Shown here one piece after another: positions 40,979-56,683 of a DNA stretch of 64,000 nt. The stretch lies in the NCBI RefSeq assembly GCF_000599865.1, contig NZ_JHAC01000025.1, positions 1 through 64,000 on the forward strand, written 5' to 3'. Below the pieces are notes generated by a model, which worked only from the letters and a program-made list of their open reading frames with translations, ran no database searches and had not been told where the DNA came from. Position 1 is the stretch's first letter. Each line of letters starts with the position of its first letter. A program made the translations under genes and the position numbers. The stretch comes from Deinococcus phoenicis (lineage in GTDB: Bacteria > Deinococcota > Deinococci > Deinococcales > Deinococcaceae).

Positions 40979-41581
40979 TCATTCGTCCGCGTCGGCGCTG
41001 AAGAAGTCGTACCCGGTGTGCGGAGGAGCCAAGGCCGGCCGACCGGTGGGACGTTTGTAGTATCCCCAGGGGAACCACAGATTGCCGATGCGCTGCCAGC
41101 CTTCCGCTTCCAGTCCTCGCCTGGACGGGTCAAACACCACGACCCGGCGATGTTCCCACTGCTGAGTGTCTTTCTGGACGGTGTGGTAAAGCGTGCCGAA
41201 CCCGGTGGAATGCCAGCCATAACGCCCGGCACGCTTCAGGATGTCCATCTCGTCCAGTGAGGTGAGAGGCGACAGGCGGCGCGTCTCGCCCAAGCCTTCC
41301 ACCGGCGGCCCCCCTCTGCCAAAGCGCTGCTGGGCGGCCTGGCGTGTCATGCCCAGCGCACGCCCGATGGCTTCCCAGCTGTGTCCGGCGTTGCGGGCGG
41401 CCGTGACACTGGAGTGCAACAGGGCTTCTGTCTCGGCTTTGGCCTGGGCCGTGTACTGGATCAACTCCAGATGAACTTCAGGATCGGTGGTCAGGCGGTC
41501 CTGAAGTCCGGGGATGCTCTCCGCAATGGCCCCCGAGAGCCGTTCACGCAGCAGTTCGTCTTTCGGGGCCGATCCCATCAT
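40979..41581 (-). CDS. HTH-containing protein, possible autoregulator
   Basis: A 200-residue protein. Residues about 61-88 (ARNAGHSWEAIGRALGMTRQ followed by AAQQRFG) form a helix-turn-helix of the sigma-70-region-4/TrfB style. The C-terminal half (HRRVVVFDPSRRGLEAEGWQ) is not recognised. It overlaps the small membrane-protein gene in ATGA (41578-41581), so the two are coupled. The operon promoter carries two 17-bp GTCAA-N7-TTGAC palindromes. That this protein binds them is inference. Start could be either of two adjacent ATGs. Confidence 0.7.
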   Translation of the reverse strand: MMGSAPKDELLRERLSGAIAESIPGLQDRLTTDPEVHLELIQYTAQAKAETEALLHSSVTAARNAGHSWEAIGRALGMTRQAAQQRFGRGGPPVEGLGETRRLSPLTSLDEMDILKRAGRYGWHSTGFGTLYHTVQKDTQQWEHRRVVVFDPSRRGLEAEGWQRIGNLWFPWGYYKRPTGRPALAPPHTGYDFFSADADE

Positions 41582-41790
41582 TGCCGATTCTGTTTTCGCT
41601 GGCGGGCCTGGGCTGTGGATTGTCCAAGCAGAGCGCCGGCCGCGACGATCAGCAACAACGCCACCGCCAGCGCCACGAAGCGGAGCCAGCTCTGGTTGTT
41701 GGCCGCGAAGGCCGCCAGGAAGGTCGCCGCCACACTCAGCCAGACGGCGTTCAGGGCAGGCCCGCTGGATTTGGCGCTGTCTTTTTCCAT
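41578..41790 (-). CDS. small membrane protein coupled to an HTH gene
   Basis: A 70-residue protein with two closely spaced hydrophobic stretches (ALNAVWLSVAATFLAAFAAN and LRFVALAVALLLIVAAGALL), ending in a basic tail. It is first in a two-gene operon. ATG 41790 lies 6 nt after TACTGT (41802-41797), itself 17 nt from TTGACA (41825-41820): a textbook promoter with a leaderless start. Both operators overlap this promoter. Role unknown; membrane partner of the HTH protein is possible. Confidence 0.7.
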   Translation of the reverse strand: MEKDSAKSSGPALNAVWLSVAATFLAAFAANNQSWLRFVALAVALLLIVAAGALLGQSTAQARQRKQNRQ

Positions 41791-41792
41791 AC

Positions 41793-41837
41793 GTCAACAG
41801 TAGGTTGACGCATCGGCTTTGTCAACTTTCTATTGAC
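41793..41837 (-). promoter_or_regulatory. promoter with tandem 17-bp palindromic operators
   Basis: GTCAACAGTAGGTTGAC (41793-41809) and GTCAACTTTCTATTGAC (41821-41837) are two palindromes with centres 28 bp apart. The promoter TTGACA (41825-41820), 17-bp spacer and TACTGT (41802-41797) lies across them. One site covers -10 and the other -35, a typical repressor layout. Confidence 0.8.
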
Positions 41838-41884
41838 GCAGCTGCTACACCCTCCCCGATTCCCCCTTACAGCACCTCCACCAC

Positions 41885-42169
41885 CTATGCCCGCATCCCC
41901 GGTTCGTCCTGAAGGCAAGCCGCAACCCCTCCCGGTACGCCTGCCCAACACTCCCGGTCCAGCTCCTCCACCATCACCTCGTAAACCACCACGTCGTCGC
42001 GGACGGTCTGCCGCTCGTCCTGCCAGAGGCCGGCAGCGGGGGCGCGGGTGTAGGCCGTCAGGCCGCTGAAGCGTTCAGTGAAGGGCTGCCGAATCCGGGC
42101 ACAGTGGCCGGGGTCAAAGGGCTGACCCGCGTGGTCGGAGAGGGGGAGCAGGCGTTGAACGAGGTGCAT
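41885..42169 (-). CDS. conserved-looking hypothetical protein
   Basis: A 94-residue protein with a compact composition: GLTAYTRAPAAGLWQDERQT followed by DDVVVYEVMVEELDRECWAG. The ordered alternation of strand- and helix-like segments and intact frame support a real gene. It resembles small proteins I have seen next to metabolic genes, but I cannot name a family. Stop TAG at 41887-41885. It is divergent from the metH leader. No promoter box is obvious before ATG 42169. Confidence 0.55.
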   Translation of the reverse strand: MHLVQRLLPLSDHAGQPFDPGHCARIRQPFTERFSGLTAYTRAPAAGLWQDERQTVRDDVVVYEVMVEELDRECWAGVPGGVAACLQDEPGMRA

Positions 42170-42241
42170 GGGAAGGCCATTTGCCGCCTTCTCTCCTCCC
42201 CTTGTCTGCCCCTCTCACCTTTCCCCCCGCCCCGCCCACGC

Positions 42242-42402
<161 letters not shown>

Positions 42403-42440
42403 CCAGAGGCGGCGCTTTTTTGGCGTATTCGAGGTTGCAC

Positions 42441-42470
42441 GGGCCGCAGGGACGCGGCCTGTTGTCTTTT
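42441..42470 (+). terminator. candidate riboswitch expression-platform terminator
   Basis: GGCCGC (42442-42447) pairs with GCGGCC (42454-42459), followed by TGTTGTCTTTT and then the metH ribosome site GAGGTGAGGG. It could terminate or hide the ribosome site. The antiterminator partner was not worked out. Confidence 0.5.
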
Positions 42471-42481
42471 GAGGTGAGGGA

Positions 42482-46170
<3,689 letters not shown>

Positions 46171-46174
<4 letters not shown>

Positions 46175-46911
46175 CCCGCGTCTCTATCGAACTGGTTCCC
46201 CGCAGCCGGTCGAGCCTGAAGGCCGAGCTGGAGGTGGTCGCGCAGCACCTGCCCGGCATCTGCACCGTGAACGTGCCCGACCTCACGCGCTTTTCCACGC
46301 GGTCGTGGGTGGGCTGCGGGTTTGCCCGGCCCCGCTACCGCGCGATTCCGCATGTCCGCGCGGTAGACCTGAACCCCGTGGAAGTCCTGCCGATGGCGGA
46401 GGCGCTGGAAGCAGCGGGCATCGACGAGGTGCTGATCGTGACCGGAGACGCTCCCGCCGACATGAGCGCGCGCGTCTACGACGTGGACGCCGTGCGGGCC
46501 ATCCGCCGCTTTCGCCGCGAGCTGCCGCATGTGCGGGTCTACGCAGGGCTGGACCCCTACCGCCAGAGCTTCGCGCGCGAGCGGGATTACCTGGAGCGCA
46601 AGCTGGACGCGGGCGCCTGCGGCTTTTTCACCCAGCCCTTTTTCGACCTGCGCCTGATGAACGCCTTTGCCGATCTGATCCCCGAGAGCGCCGAGGTCTG
46701 GTGGGGTGCCACCACCGTCACCAACGACGCCACCCTGAACTACTGGCGTGCCCGCAACCACGCGGTTTTCCCCCGCTCCTTCACCCCGACCCTCGAATGG
46801 AACCGCGAGTTTGCCGCCCAGGCCCTCGCCTTTGCCCGTGAGCGCGGCCAGCACATGTACTTCATGCCGGTCAAGGCGGACGTGCGGGCATATCTGGAGG
46901 GGATTGTTTAG
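46171..46911 (+). CDS. metF: methylenetetrahydrofolate reductase, short form
   Basis: A 246-residue TIM-barrel flavoprotein that makes methyl-THF, the MetH substrate. SIELVPRS carries the catalytic Glu of the usual SFEFFPP motif; LIVTGDAP matches the FAD-binding GDxP loop; [10 protein letters not shown] matches the conserved ITQxFFD segment. It is about 45 residues shorter than E. coli MetF and divergent in the N-terminal motif. Its ATG overlaps the metH stop, so the pair is coupled under the same riboswitch. An alternative is another folate-binding member of the family, but context strongly favours MetF. Confidence 0.88.
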
Positions 46912-46993
46912 CGCTTCCAGCGGTCAGCCAAGAAAGAGAGACCCCCCAGCGCAGGCCGGGGAGTCCTTTCTGTACCGAAAGCGGGCTGCTCTC

Positions 46994-47123
46994 CTAGGGC
47001 GGGGCGCAGAAAGGTTGCCGTCTTTTGGCAACCTTTCCGAGCGAAGCGAGAAGCGCAAAAAGGGCGGCGCGCAGTGGAGTGGACGCCTAGGACGCGCGGC
47101 AACGCAACGGAGCGCCGCCCTAG
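46994..47123. repeat. 130-bp dispersed repeat, type B, with CTAG ends
   Basis: The element begins CTAGGGCGGGGCGC (46994) and ends GCGCCGCCCTAG (47123), near-perfect inverted termini. It contains the hairpin AAAGGTTGCC...GGCAACCTTT and GAGCGAAGCGAG. It is related to 6270..6385. The right CTAG supplies the stop codon of the DUF4139 gene. Confidence 0.65.
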
Positions 47124-48409
47124 CTGTTGTCCACCACCAGCGTAAAGCTCCTGGTCACCTTGCCGTTCGCGGGCACGTCCACCCGCAGTTCGGCGGCGGG
47201 GTTCTGGCCCTTCGCCACGCCGTCGATCAGGATGCGGCGGCCCCCGATGCGTTCGGTCACTTCGGCGCGGACGGGGCGGTCCTTGCTGTTCTCGAAGACG
47301 TACGTCACCTTGTAGGTGGACTTCATGACGTTCCCCTGCGCGTTTTTCTCGCTGCTGACGGTCTGCACCGTGCGCGTGTAGCGCACGTCGGGGTCGTTGC
47401 CGAGCGTGAACTCGATCTCCGCGCCCTTGGCCGTCTCGGGGATGGTGGTCTGCCCGGCGATGCGGCCCTCCTCGCGCACGGTGAGGCTCCCGCCCGGCAG
47501 ACGCTCGTCGGCCTTCAAGCGGTAGAAACGGCTGAGGGTGCCGCCCGTGTTCTGCGGCGTGAAGTAGGTATCCAGGCCCGCGTACCGCTCGAACTGCGTG
47601 AGCTTGGGTGTCAGGAAGGGCAGCGTCACCGTGCTGTTGGCGGGCAGCGTGAAGGGCGTGGAGAGGGCGTAGCGGTAGAGGCCGCGCAGTTCACCGAGGG
47701 AATTGATCTTGGGGGCGGCAAAGTCGGCGGATGCAGTCCCAGCCATCGCACGGCTTTCCAGGGCCATCGGCGCAGGCACCGGCTGCCCCTGCACCTCCAC
47801 GTCCCCGGCGTACAGTTCCGTCCCCTTCACCTCGTAAGGAAGGTCGGTCATGTTGCGGATATCGGCCAGCGCCGAGAGCTGCGCGCCCCCCGTGCCCGCC
47901 TTGAGGGTGTAGCGGGGTGCCCAGGTCACGGCCCGTGTGAGGTAGGTCAGGGTCCCCGCTCCCGGCTGGGGCAGCGTGAAGGTCAGCGTCTGCGAGGGCG
48001 ACTGCGGGTTCAGGGGCGGGGGCGCATCGAACATCAGGTCTTCAAAGCGGACGGTGCGGTAGCGGCCCTGGGCGTCGCGCACCAGCAGGTCGCGGGCGCG
48101 GATCAGCGTGACGGGTTCGGCGGTGCCGTCCTCTTTCAGGTAGACCGTCTTCCCTTCCAGCGAGGCGAGCCAGTTCGCCTCCTGGCGCTGCACCGCGCTG
48201 CTGAACGTCAGGCCGTCGAGGTCCAGGGTGCCGGGGATCAACCCTGCCCAGGCCGCCTCGGGCAGCGTGACCGTCAGGGTATTCCCGGCCGCCCGCACGG
48301 GTTCGCGCACTTCCGTGAAGCTGGGGTAGATGCGCAGGTCTGCCGCCGAGGCCGTACCGAGCGTCAGAGCCAGCGCCGCCGTCACCATTCTGTTCAAAGG
48401 CACAGTCAT
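47120..48409 (-). CDS. exported DUF4139-domain protein
   Basis: A 429-residue protein with signal peptide (VTAALALTLGTASAA, cleavage near residue 23). The body matches the DUF4139 style: LTYLTRAVTWAPRYTLKA, DIRNMTDLPYEVKGTELYAG, and a C-terminal ERIGGRRILIDG...KVTRSFTLVV region. Function of the family is unknown; relatives are secreted or surface mucoid-type proteins. The TAG stop (47122-47120) lies in the terminal CTAG of the adjacent repeat. No lipobox. Confidence 0.8.
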   Translation of the reverse strand: MTVPLNRMVTAALALTLGTASAADLRIYPSFTEVREPVRAAGNTLTVTLPEAAWAGLIPGTLDLDGLTFSSAVQRQEANWLASLEGKTVYLKEDGTAEPVTLIRARDLLVRDAQGRYRTVRFEDLMFDAPPPLNPQSPSQTLTFTLPQPGAGTLTYLTRAVTWAPRYTLKAGTGGAQLSALADIRNMTDLPYEVKGTELYAGDVEVQGQPVPAPMALESRAMAGTASADFAAPKINSLGELRGLYRYALSTPFTLPANSTVTLPFLTPKLTQFERYAGLDTYFTPQNTGGTLSRFYRLKADERLPGGSLTVREEGRIAGQTTIPETAKGAEIEFTLGNDPDVRYTRTVQTVSSEKNAQGNVMKSTYKVTYVFENSKDRPVRAEVTERIGGRRILIDGVAKGQNPAAELRVDVPANGKVTRSFTLVVDNS

Positions 48410-48496
48410 GAGGGCAGCTTGCCCCGCGCCCGCTGATGAAGTGTGAGAGGGGGAGCGTTCAGCCGTCAGCGGCCAGCTTTCAGCAGAAAAAGGCCA

Positions 48497-48530
48497 GCAA
48501 AAAGGCCCCCCGCACGGTGCAGGGGGCCTC
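48497..48530 (-). terminator. intrinsic terminator of the dpp operon
   Basis: On the minus strand AGGCCCCC (48529-48522) pairs with GGGGGCCT (48510-48503), then TTTTTGC. It follows the dppF stop by 15 bp. Confidence 0.8.
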
Positions 48531-48544
48531 TGACCACTGACCGC

Positions 48545-50616
<2,072 letters not shown>

Positions 50617-50669
50617 CTTTCCTCCATCTGCAACTGGTTGCCAGGCACGCGCATCATCATACAGGTCGG

Positions 50670-50699
50670 GCGGTGCCCCACGGGCATGTGGGGCACCGC
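50670..50699 (-). other. intercistronic hairpin between dppC and dppD
   Basis: A perfect 12-bp stem, GCGGTGCCCCAC (50670-50681) with GTGGGGCACCGC (50688-50699), loop 6 nt, no T tract. Probably an mRNA-stability or partial-termination element separating the permease and ATPase messages. Confidence 0.65.
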
Positions 50700-50707
50700 T
50701 GCCGAAG

Positions 50708-51844
50708 TTACCGGCGGCGGCGGGGGTCGAACGCGTCACGCAGGCCGTCACCGACGAACTGCCAGGCCAGCACCGCCAGCACGATAAACACACCGGGAAT
50801 CAGCGTCCAGGGCCGGGCATCCAGACTCTCGAAGCCGCCGTCCTGCGCCACCTTGAGCAGGCTGCCCCAGGAGGCGTAAGGCTCCACGATCCCGATGCCG
50901 ATAAAGCTCAGGCCACTCTCGCTCAGGATGAAGCCGGGAATGGCGAGCGACAGGAAGATGATGATGTAGGTGGCGGTGTTGGGCAACAGGTGCTTGGCGA
51001 TGATCCGGGTATCGGACGCACCGAGCGCCGTGGCGGCCTGCACGTAATCCTGCTCGCGCGACGACAGGATCTGTCCGCGCACGATGCGGGCCAGCCCTCC
51101 CCAGCCGATCACGGCCAGAATGCCGATCACGATGTAAAACACCAGAATCGGATCGGCGTTCAGGGGGAACAGGGCGCGCAGCGTAATCAGCAAGAACAGC
51201 TCCGGGATGGCCGAGAGCACTTCGACCATACGCATGATCAGGGTATCGGTCAGGCCCCGGAAATACCCGGCGATGCCCCCCATGATCAGCCCGAGAATCA
51301 CGGTCAGGACCGACGCGATGATGCCGATGCTGAGGCTGATCTGCGACCCGTACATCACGCGGGAAAACTGGTCACGCCCGTAGGAATCGCTCCCCCACAG
51401 GTACAGCTTGCAGGGGGCGTCCACACTGAACAGCTTCAGGCTGGTGGGAATAAAGCCCAGGAAGCGGTAGGTGCGCCCCTCCATCCCGGGGTGCGTCTGG
51501 AAGAACTTCACCGGGCAGGTCACCGAGGTGTCCTCGACGTACTTGTCGCGGAAGGTTTCCATGTCGATATCGCGCCTGATGCCGTTGACATAGGGCCCGA
51601 AGTGGCCCTGGGCATCCCGCCAGTGAATCGGCGTCGGGGGTGCCCAGCTGATGCGGTCGGTGGTGCTGTACTCCGTCAGACCGTAGGGCGCGAGAAAGCC
51701 CGCCAGAATCGCCATCAGATACAGCAGGCCCAGCAGGCCCAGGCCGACCCGCGCCAGGGGATTGCGCTTGAACTGACTCCAGACGATGCTCCACTGGCTC
51801 TGGGAGCGGGGCTTGCGGACGGGGGTGGGGACAGTGGTGGTCAC
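50708..51844 (-). CDS. dppC: dipeptide/oligopeptide ABC transporter permease (DppC/OppC)
   Basis: A 378-residue inner-membrane permease. N-terminal DUF-type segment [20 protein letters not shown], then core helices with the EAA-like loop [20 protein letters not shown]. It is about 70-80 residues longer than E. coli DppC because of an insert between helices 1 and 2 (about residues 58-150). That insert carries two Cys (TCPVKF, APCKLYL) that could form a disulfide outside the membrane. Start GTG 51844 with AAGGAGC upstream. Confidence 0.9.
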   Translation of the reverse strand: MTTTVPTPVRKPRSQSQWSIVWSQFKRNPLARVGLGLLGLLYLMAILAGFLAPYGLTEYSTTDRISWAPPTPIHWRDAQGHFGPYVNGIRRDIDMETFRDKYVEDTSVTCPVKFFQTHPGMEGRTYRFLGFIPTSLKLFSVDAPCKLYLWGSDSYGRDQFSRVMYGSQISLSIGIIASVLTVILGLIMGGIAGYFRGLTDTLIMRMVEVLSAIPELFLLITLRALFPLNADPILVFYIVIGILAVIGWGGLARIVRGQILSSREQDYVQAATALGASDTRIIAKHLLPNTATYIIIFLSLAIPGFILSESGLSFIGIGIVEPYASWGSLLKVAQDGGFESLDARPWTLIPGVFIVLAVLAWQFVGDGLRDAFDPRRRR

Positions 51845-51862
51845 GGCTGCTCCTTCAGCATC

Positions 51863-52846
51863 TCAGTGGTACCGAATCCTGGGGTCGATGACAGACAGCA
51901 GCACATCCGAAAGCAGGTTGCCGACCAGATAAAGCAGGGTGGCCACCGCCGTCACCGCTTGCAGGATGTAGATGTCCTGGTTTCCCAGCGCCGTGAGTTG
52001 CAGCGGCGTCAGCCCCGGCCAGTTGAAGACCACCTCGATAAAGCCCGCCCCACCGATCAAGGCGGGCAGCAGACCGCCCAGCCCCGCAATCGTGGGAATC
52101 AGGGCCGTGCGGAGGGCGTGCTTGTAAACCACCTGGTTCTCGGCCACGCCCTTGGCACGGGCGGTCCGCACGTAATCCTGCCCCAGGACCTCCAGCAGCT
52201 GCCCGCGAATAAAGCGGCTCTCGCTGCTGATGCCGCGCAGCACCAGAATGATGGTCGGCGCGAGCGCATGAATAAAGACGTCCCAGGCGGAACGCCACCA
52301 GGAAATATCCGTCGGGAGCTTGCTGCTCGTCTTGTTGCCGAGGGGCATATCCCAGCCGAAGTTCTGCTGGAGTTTGAGCATGCCCCAGATCACCAGCAGC
52401 GCGAAGAAGAAGCTGGGAATCCCCAGGAAGATGTACGACAGGAAGGTAAAGGTCTTGTCCGCCGTGCTGTAGGGCCGGACGGCGCTGTAGACCCCCACCG
52501 GAATCGAAACGGCGAAGTGCAGAACCGTGCCGATGATGACCAGAATCAGACTGTTCATGAACGGTCCGGGAAGGACTTCATTCACGGGCCGCTTGTACTG
52601 GAAGGACTGCCCCAGGTTGCCCATCACGAAGTTCTTCAGCCAGTAAAAGTACTGGACGATGATGGGCTGGTCCAGCCCGAATTCCTTACGGAGACGCTCG
52701 ACCGTTTCGGGGCGCACCGAGGGGTTTTCCTTGAGTTGCGAGAGAAAATCACCCGGCGCGAGTTGCACGATGAAAAACGCCAGCAGGGTGGCCAGCAGGA
52801 AAGTCGGGATGAACTGCAAGATGCGGCGGAAAATGTATGGAAGCAC
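51863..52846 (-). CDS. dppB: dipeptide/oligopeptide ABC transporter permease (DppB/OppB)
   Basis: A 327-residue inner-membrane permease beginning PYIFRRILQFIPTFLLATLL, with the EAA-like loop GQDYVRTARAKGVAENQVVYKH. I chose GTG 52846 because GAGCGAGG precedes it; an in-frame ATG at 52864 has no ribosome site and lies against the intergenic hairpin. The first periplasmic loop is somewhat long. Pairs with DppC. Confidence 0.88.
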   Translation of the reverse strand: MLPYIFRRILQFIPTFLLATLLAFFIVQLAPGDFLSQLKENPSVRPETVERLRKEFGLDQPIIVQYFYWLKNFVMGNLGQSFQYKRPVNEVLPGPFMNSLILVIIGTVLHFAVSIPVGVYSAVRPYSTADKTFTFLSYIFLGIPSFFFALLVIWGMLKLQQNFGWDMPLGNKTSSKLPTDISWWRSAWDVFIHALAPTIILVLRGISSESRFIRGQLLEVLGQDYVRTARAKGVAENQVVYKHALRTALIPTIAGLGGLLPALIGGAGFIEVVFNWPGLTPLQLTALGNQDIYILQAVTAVATLLYLVGNLLSDVLLSVIDPRIRYH

Positions 52847-52865
52847 GGATACCTCGCTCAGCATA

Positions 52866-52894
52866 GGGCGCGGGGCCGTTATGGCCCCGCGCCC
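52866..52894 (-). other. intercistronic hairpin between dppA and dppB
   Basis: A perfect 12-bp G+C stem, GGGCGCGGGGCC (52866-52877) with GGCCCCGCGCCC (52883-52894), loop 5 nt, no T run afterward. Position after the binding-protein gene fits the known pattern by which transporter operons make excess binding protein. Confidence 0.7.
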
Positions 52895-52929
52895 CTACGT
52901 GTGAAGCTCGCAGCGCTGGCGGGTCTGCC

Positions 52930-54714
52930 TTAGCGCTTGATCCAGGTCAGGTCGAGGATGCGCGGCCCGTAGAGGGTGCTCGCGTTCAGGCTGTTGACCG
53001 CTGCACGCGGCAGCTCACCCTGGGTGCGGGCCGTCCAGGCGAAGTGGACGGTCTGCGCGGCGAGCTGAACGTAGGGCTGCTGCTCGGCCTCGATCTTCTG
53101 CATCTGGTTGGCGATCGCCTTGCGGGCGGCGAGGTTGAACTCGGCGCGGCCCTTCCAGTACAGGTTGATGGTCTGCGTCTCGAAGGGGAAACGGCACTTG
53201 TTGCTCTGGTTGAACATGTGCAGGTTGCCGCCCTCGCCCAGGCCGCTGCACTCGATGACGCTGGGGCCGCTCACCGGGAAGACCTTGCCGCCGCCGGTCA
53301 GACCGATCAGGATCGCGTCGAAGTTGCGGCGACCGAAGTTGTCCTTCGCGTCGAGCATGGTGGTCATCTGGTTGAAGGCGATGAAGCTGGTGTTGACCTT
53401 CATGCCGATCTTCTTGGCCTCGTCCTGGATGATCTTGGCGAAGCCCTGGCGGCGGGTGTTCTCCGCGTTGGTGATCAGCGTGAACTCCAGCTTGTTGCCG
53501 TTCTTGTCGACCAGGACGCCGTCCGGCCCCTTCTTGGTGAAGCCGAGTTCATTCAGCAGCTTGATCGCGCCCGCCGGGTTGAACTTGTACTTGTCCACGC
53601 CGCTGGCGACCCAGTCCTTGTAGACGGGGTACACGCCGGTGTAGGTGGGCGCGCCCAGGCCGCCGAGCGTCAGGTCCACCATCGCGTCGCGGTTCACGAT
53701 CATGCTGAACGCCTGACGGAACTTGGGGTTGCTGAACAGCTTGGTCTTGTAGGTGGCGCTGTCGTCCAGGTTGAAGACGACGAAGTCGCTGCTGGCGCGG
53801 GCGCTGGCGTTGGGGATCAGCACGCCATTGATCTTCTTGGCGTCCATCGCGGCCTTCACCTGGGCGAGCTTGTCGCGGTCGCCGGGGGAGTACACGTCGA
53901 TGTTGCCCGCCAGGAACTGCGTGAGCTGCGCGTTGGCGTCCGCCACGATGTTGATCTGCACGCCGTCGAGGTAAGGCAGGGGCTTGCCGGCGCTGTCCTT
54001 GTTCCACTCGCCGAAGTAGGGGTTCTTCTTCAGGATGGCCCGCTCACCGCGCTGGTACCGGTCGAGCATGAAGCTGCCGCTCGTCACGATGTCCTTGGGA
54101 TCCGTGCTGATGGTCCACATGTTCTTGATGCCGTCCGCGCCCTTGCTCTTGTAGACCGGCATGAACACGTGGGTCGGCTCCGGGTAGAGGATGCCGCTGA
54201 CCCATTCCAGCGCCGTCACATCGGCCTTGGGGAACACGACGCGCACGGTGTCGGCGTCCACCTTGGTGACCTTGATGGGCTGGTTGTTGATGGACATGTA
54301 GTCGTAGATGTTGCTGCCGACGTTCTTGTCACTGTGGATGGTGTAGCTGGTGATCCAGTCGTCCGCCGTGATCGGCTTGCCGTCGCTCCACTTCATGCCC
54401 TTGCGGATGGTGAAGGTGAAGGTGCGCTTGTCCGCCGACTGGGTGTACTTCTCCGCCATGTAGGGGATGAACTCGTCGGTGACCGGGTCCTGCGTCAGGA
54501 AGCTGCCCGCCGTCAGGCTGTCGGGCAGGTTGGGGCTTTCCGAGCTGACGAAGGGGTTGAGGGTCTTGAAGTCCTGGAGGTTCACGGTGCGGAGCGTGCC
54601 GCCCGTCTGAACCTCGCTGGGCTTGTTGGTGGTCCAGCTCGCGGGGTACACGAAGGGCGCGGCCAGGCTGCTGCCGAGCGTCATCGCCATTGCAACGAAC
54701 AGGGCTTTTTTCAT
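52930..54714 (-). CDS. dppA: peptide ABC transporter substrate-binding protein (DppA/OppA type)
   Basis: A 594-residue extracellular solute-binding protein family 5 member. Signal MKKALFVAMAMTLGSSLA, cleavage near residue 18, with no lipobox, which is unusual for a binding protein of a non-Proteobacterium. Typical segments: SADKRTFTFTIRKGMKWSDG, DGVQINIVADANAQLTQFLAGNIDV and FRQAFSMIVNRDAMV. I chose ATG 54714 (CAGGAGGAAG upstream). First gene of the operon, with a promoter at 54803..54832. Confidence 0.92.
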   Translation of the reverse strand: MKKALFVAMAMTLGSSLAAPFVYPASWTTNKPSEVQTGGTLRTVNLQDFKTLNPFVSSESPNLPDSLTAGSFLTQDPVTDEFIPYMAEKYTQSADKRTFTFTIRKGMKWSDGKPITADDWITSYTIHSDKNVGSNIYDYMSINNQPIKVTKVDADTVRVVFPKADVTALEWVSGILYPEPTHVFMPVYKSKGADGIKNMWTISTDPKDIVTSGSFMLDRYQRGERAILKKNPYFGEWNKDSAGKPLPYLDGVQINIVADANAQLTQFLAGNIDVYSPGDRDKLAQVKAAMDAKKINGVLIPNASARASSDFVVFNLDDSATYKTKLFSNPKFRQAFSMIVNRDAMVDLTLGGLGAPTYTGVYPVYKDWVASGVDKYKFNPAGAIKLLNELGFTKKGPDGVLVDKNGNKLEFTLITNAENTRRQGFAKIIQDEAKKIGMKVNTSFIAFNQMTTMLDAKDNFGRRNFDAILIGLTGGGKVFPVSGPSVIECSGLGEGGNLHMFNQSNKCRFPFETQTINLYWKGRAEFNLAARKAIANQMQKIEAEQQPYVQLAAQTVHFAWTARTQGELPRAAVNSLNASTLYGPRILDLTWIKR

Positions 54715-54802
54715 GACTTCCTCCTGATCTGGAAATTCAGCGCACCCGGGCACAGGCCAGGGGGCGGTCCAAACGGGCTATTTGGGGGGTTCCAGCGCGG
54801 CC

Positions 54803-54832
54803 AATATAAGGACAACATTTGCGTGAGGTCAA
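54803..54832 (-). promoter_or_regulatory. promoter of the dpp operon
   Basis: On the minus strand TTGACC (54832-54827), 18 nt, then TATATT (54808-54803). Leader about 80 nt to dppA. The rest of 54833-54976 contains no gene I can support. Confidence 0.75.
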
Positions 54833-54977
54833 GTACAGCCCCCACTATGGTGCATAAGTCATCACACTTCGGTCACAGGTTGATCAGGAAAAAACGTGTT
54901 CGACAGCGAGTTTCCGGAGCGGCGGCAAGGGGATGGAGAGGCCCAGCAGGCCGGACAGATGCATGAAAAGCTGCATG

Positions 54978-55007
54978 AAAAAAGTCGCCTTGCAGGGCAA
55001 AGCGACT
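54978..55007 (-). terminator. intrinsic terminator of secG
   Basis: On the minus strand AGTCGCTTTGC (55007-54997) pairs with GCAAGGCGACT (54993-54983), loop 3 nt, followed by TTTTT. Confidence 0.85.
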
Positions 55008-55025
55008 CGTGAACGCCTGAAGCGG

Positions 55026-55250
55026 TCAGTGGGAAACGAAGCTGATCAGCAGGGCCAGCAGCATGAACAGGCCGCCCAGTACGCTGGTCACGCGAATCAG
55101 GCCGCCCTCCACACCGCGCCCGCCCAGCAGGGAGCCACCGGACGCCATGCTGGCCGACAGACCGGCCTGCTTGGGCACTTGCAGCAGCACGAAGAACACG
55201 AGGCCCACGCAGACGAGGGCAAACAGAATGATGAACAGCGTCAGAATCAT
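55026..55250 (-). CDS. secG: preprotein translocase subunit SecG
   Basis: A 74-residue membrane protein with two helices. LFIILFALVCVGLVFFVLLQ is helix 1, the loop has GLSASMASGGSLLGGRGVEG, and helix 2 is VLGGLFMLLALLISFV. The Gly/Ser loop after LLQ is the SecG signature. It assists SecYEG during export. ATG 55250 has GAGGTACACC upstream. The tRNA-Leu gene lies 15 bp upstream and may be co-transcribed. Followed by its own terminator. Confidence 0.9.
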   Translation of the reverse strand: MILTLFIILFALVCVGLVFFVLLQVPKQAGLSASMASGGSLLGGRGVEGGLIRVTSVLGGLFMLLALLISFVSH

Positions 55251-55265
55251 GGTGTACCTCTTGTC

Positions 55266-55348
<83 letters not shown>

Positions 55349-55429
55349 ACGCGCCCCGCCAACCTGGAAAACCGGCTGGGGCAACGCGGATGCTAGCGCG
55401 CCGGGGGTCCAGGGGTCAAACTGGCCGGA

Positions 55430-56682
<1,253 letters not shown>

Positions 56683-56683
<1 letters not shown>

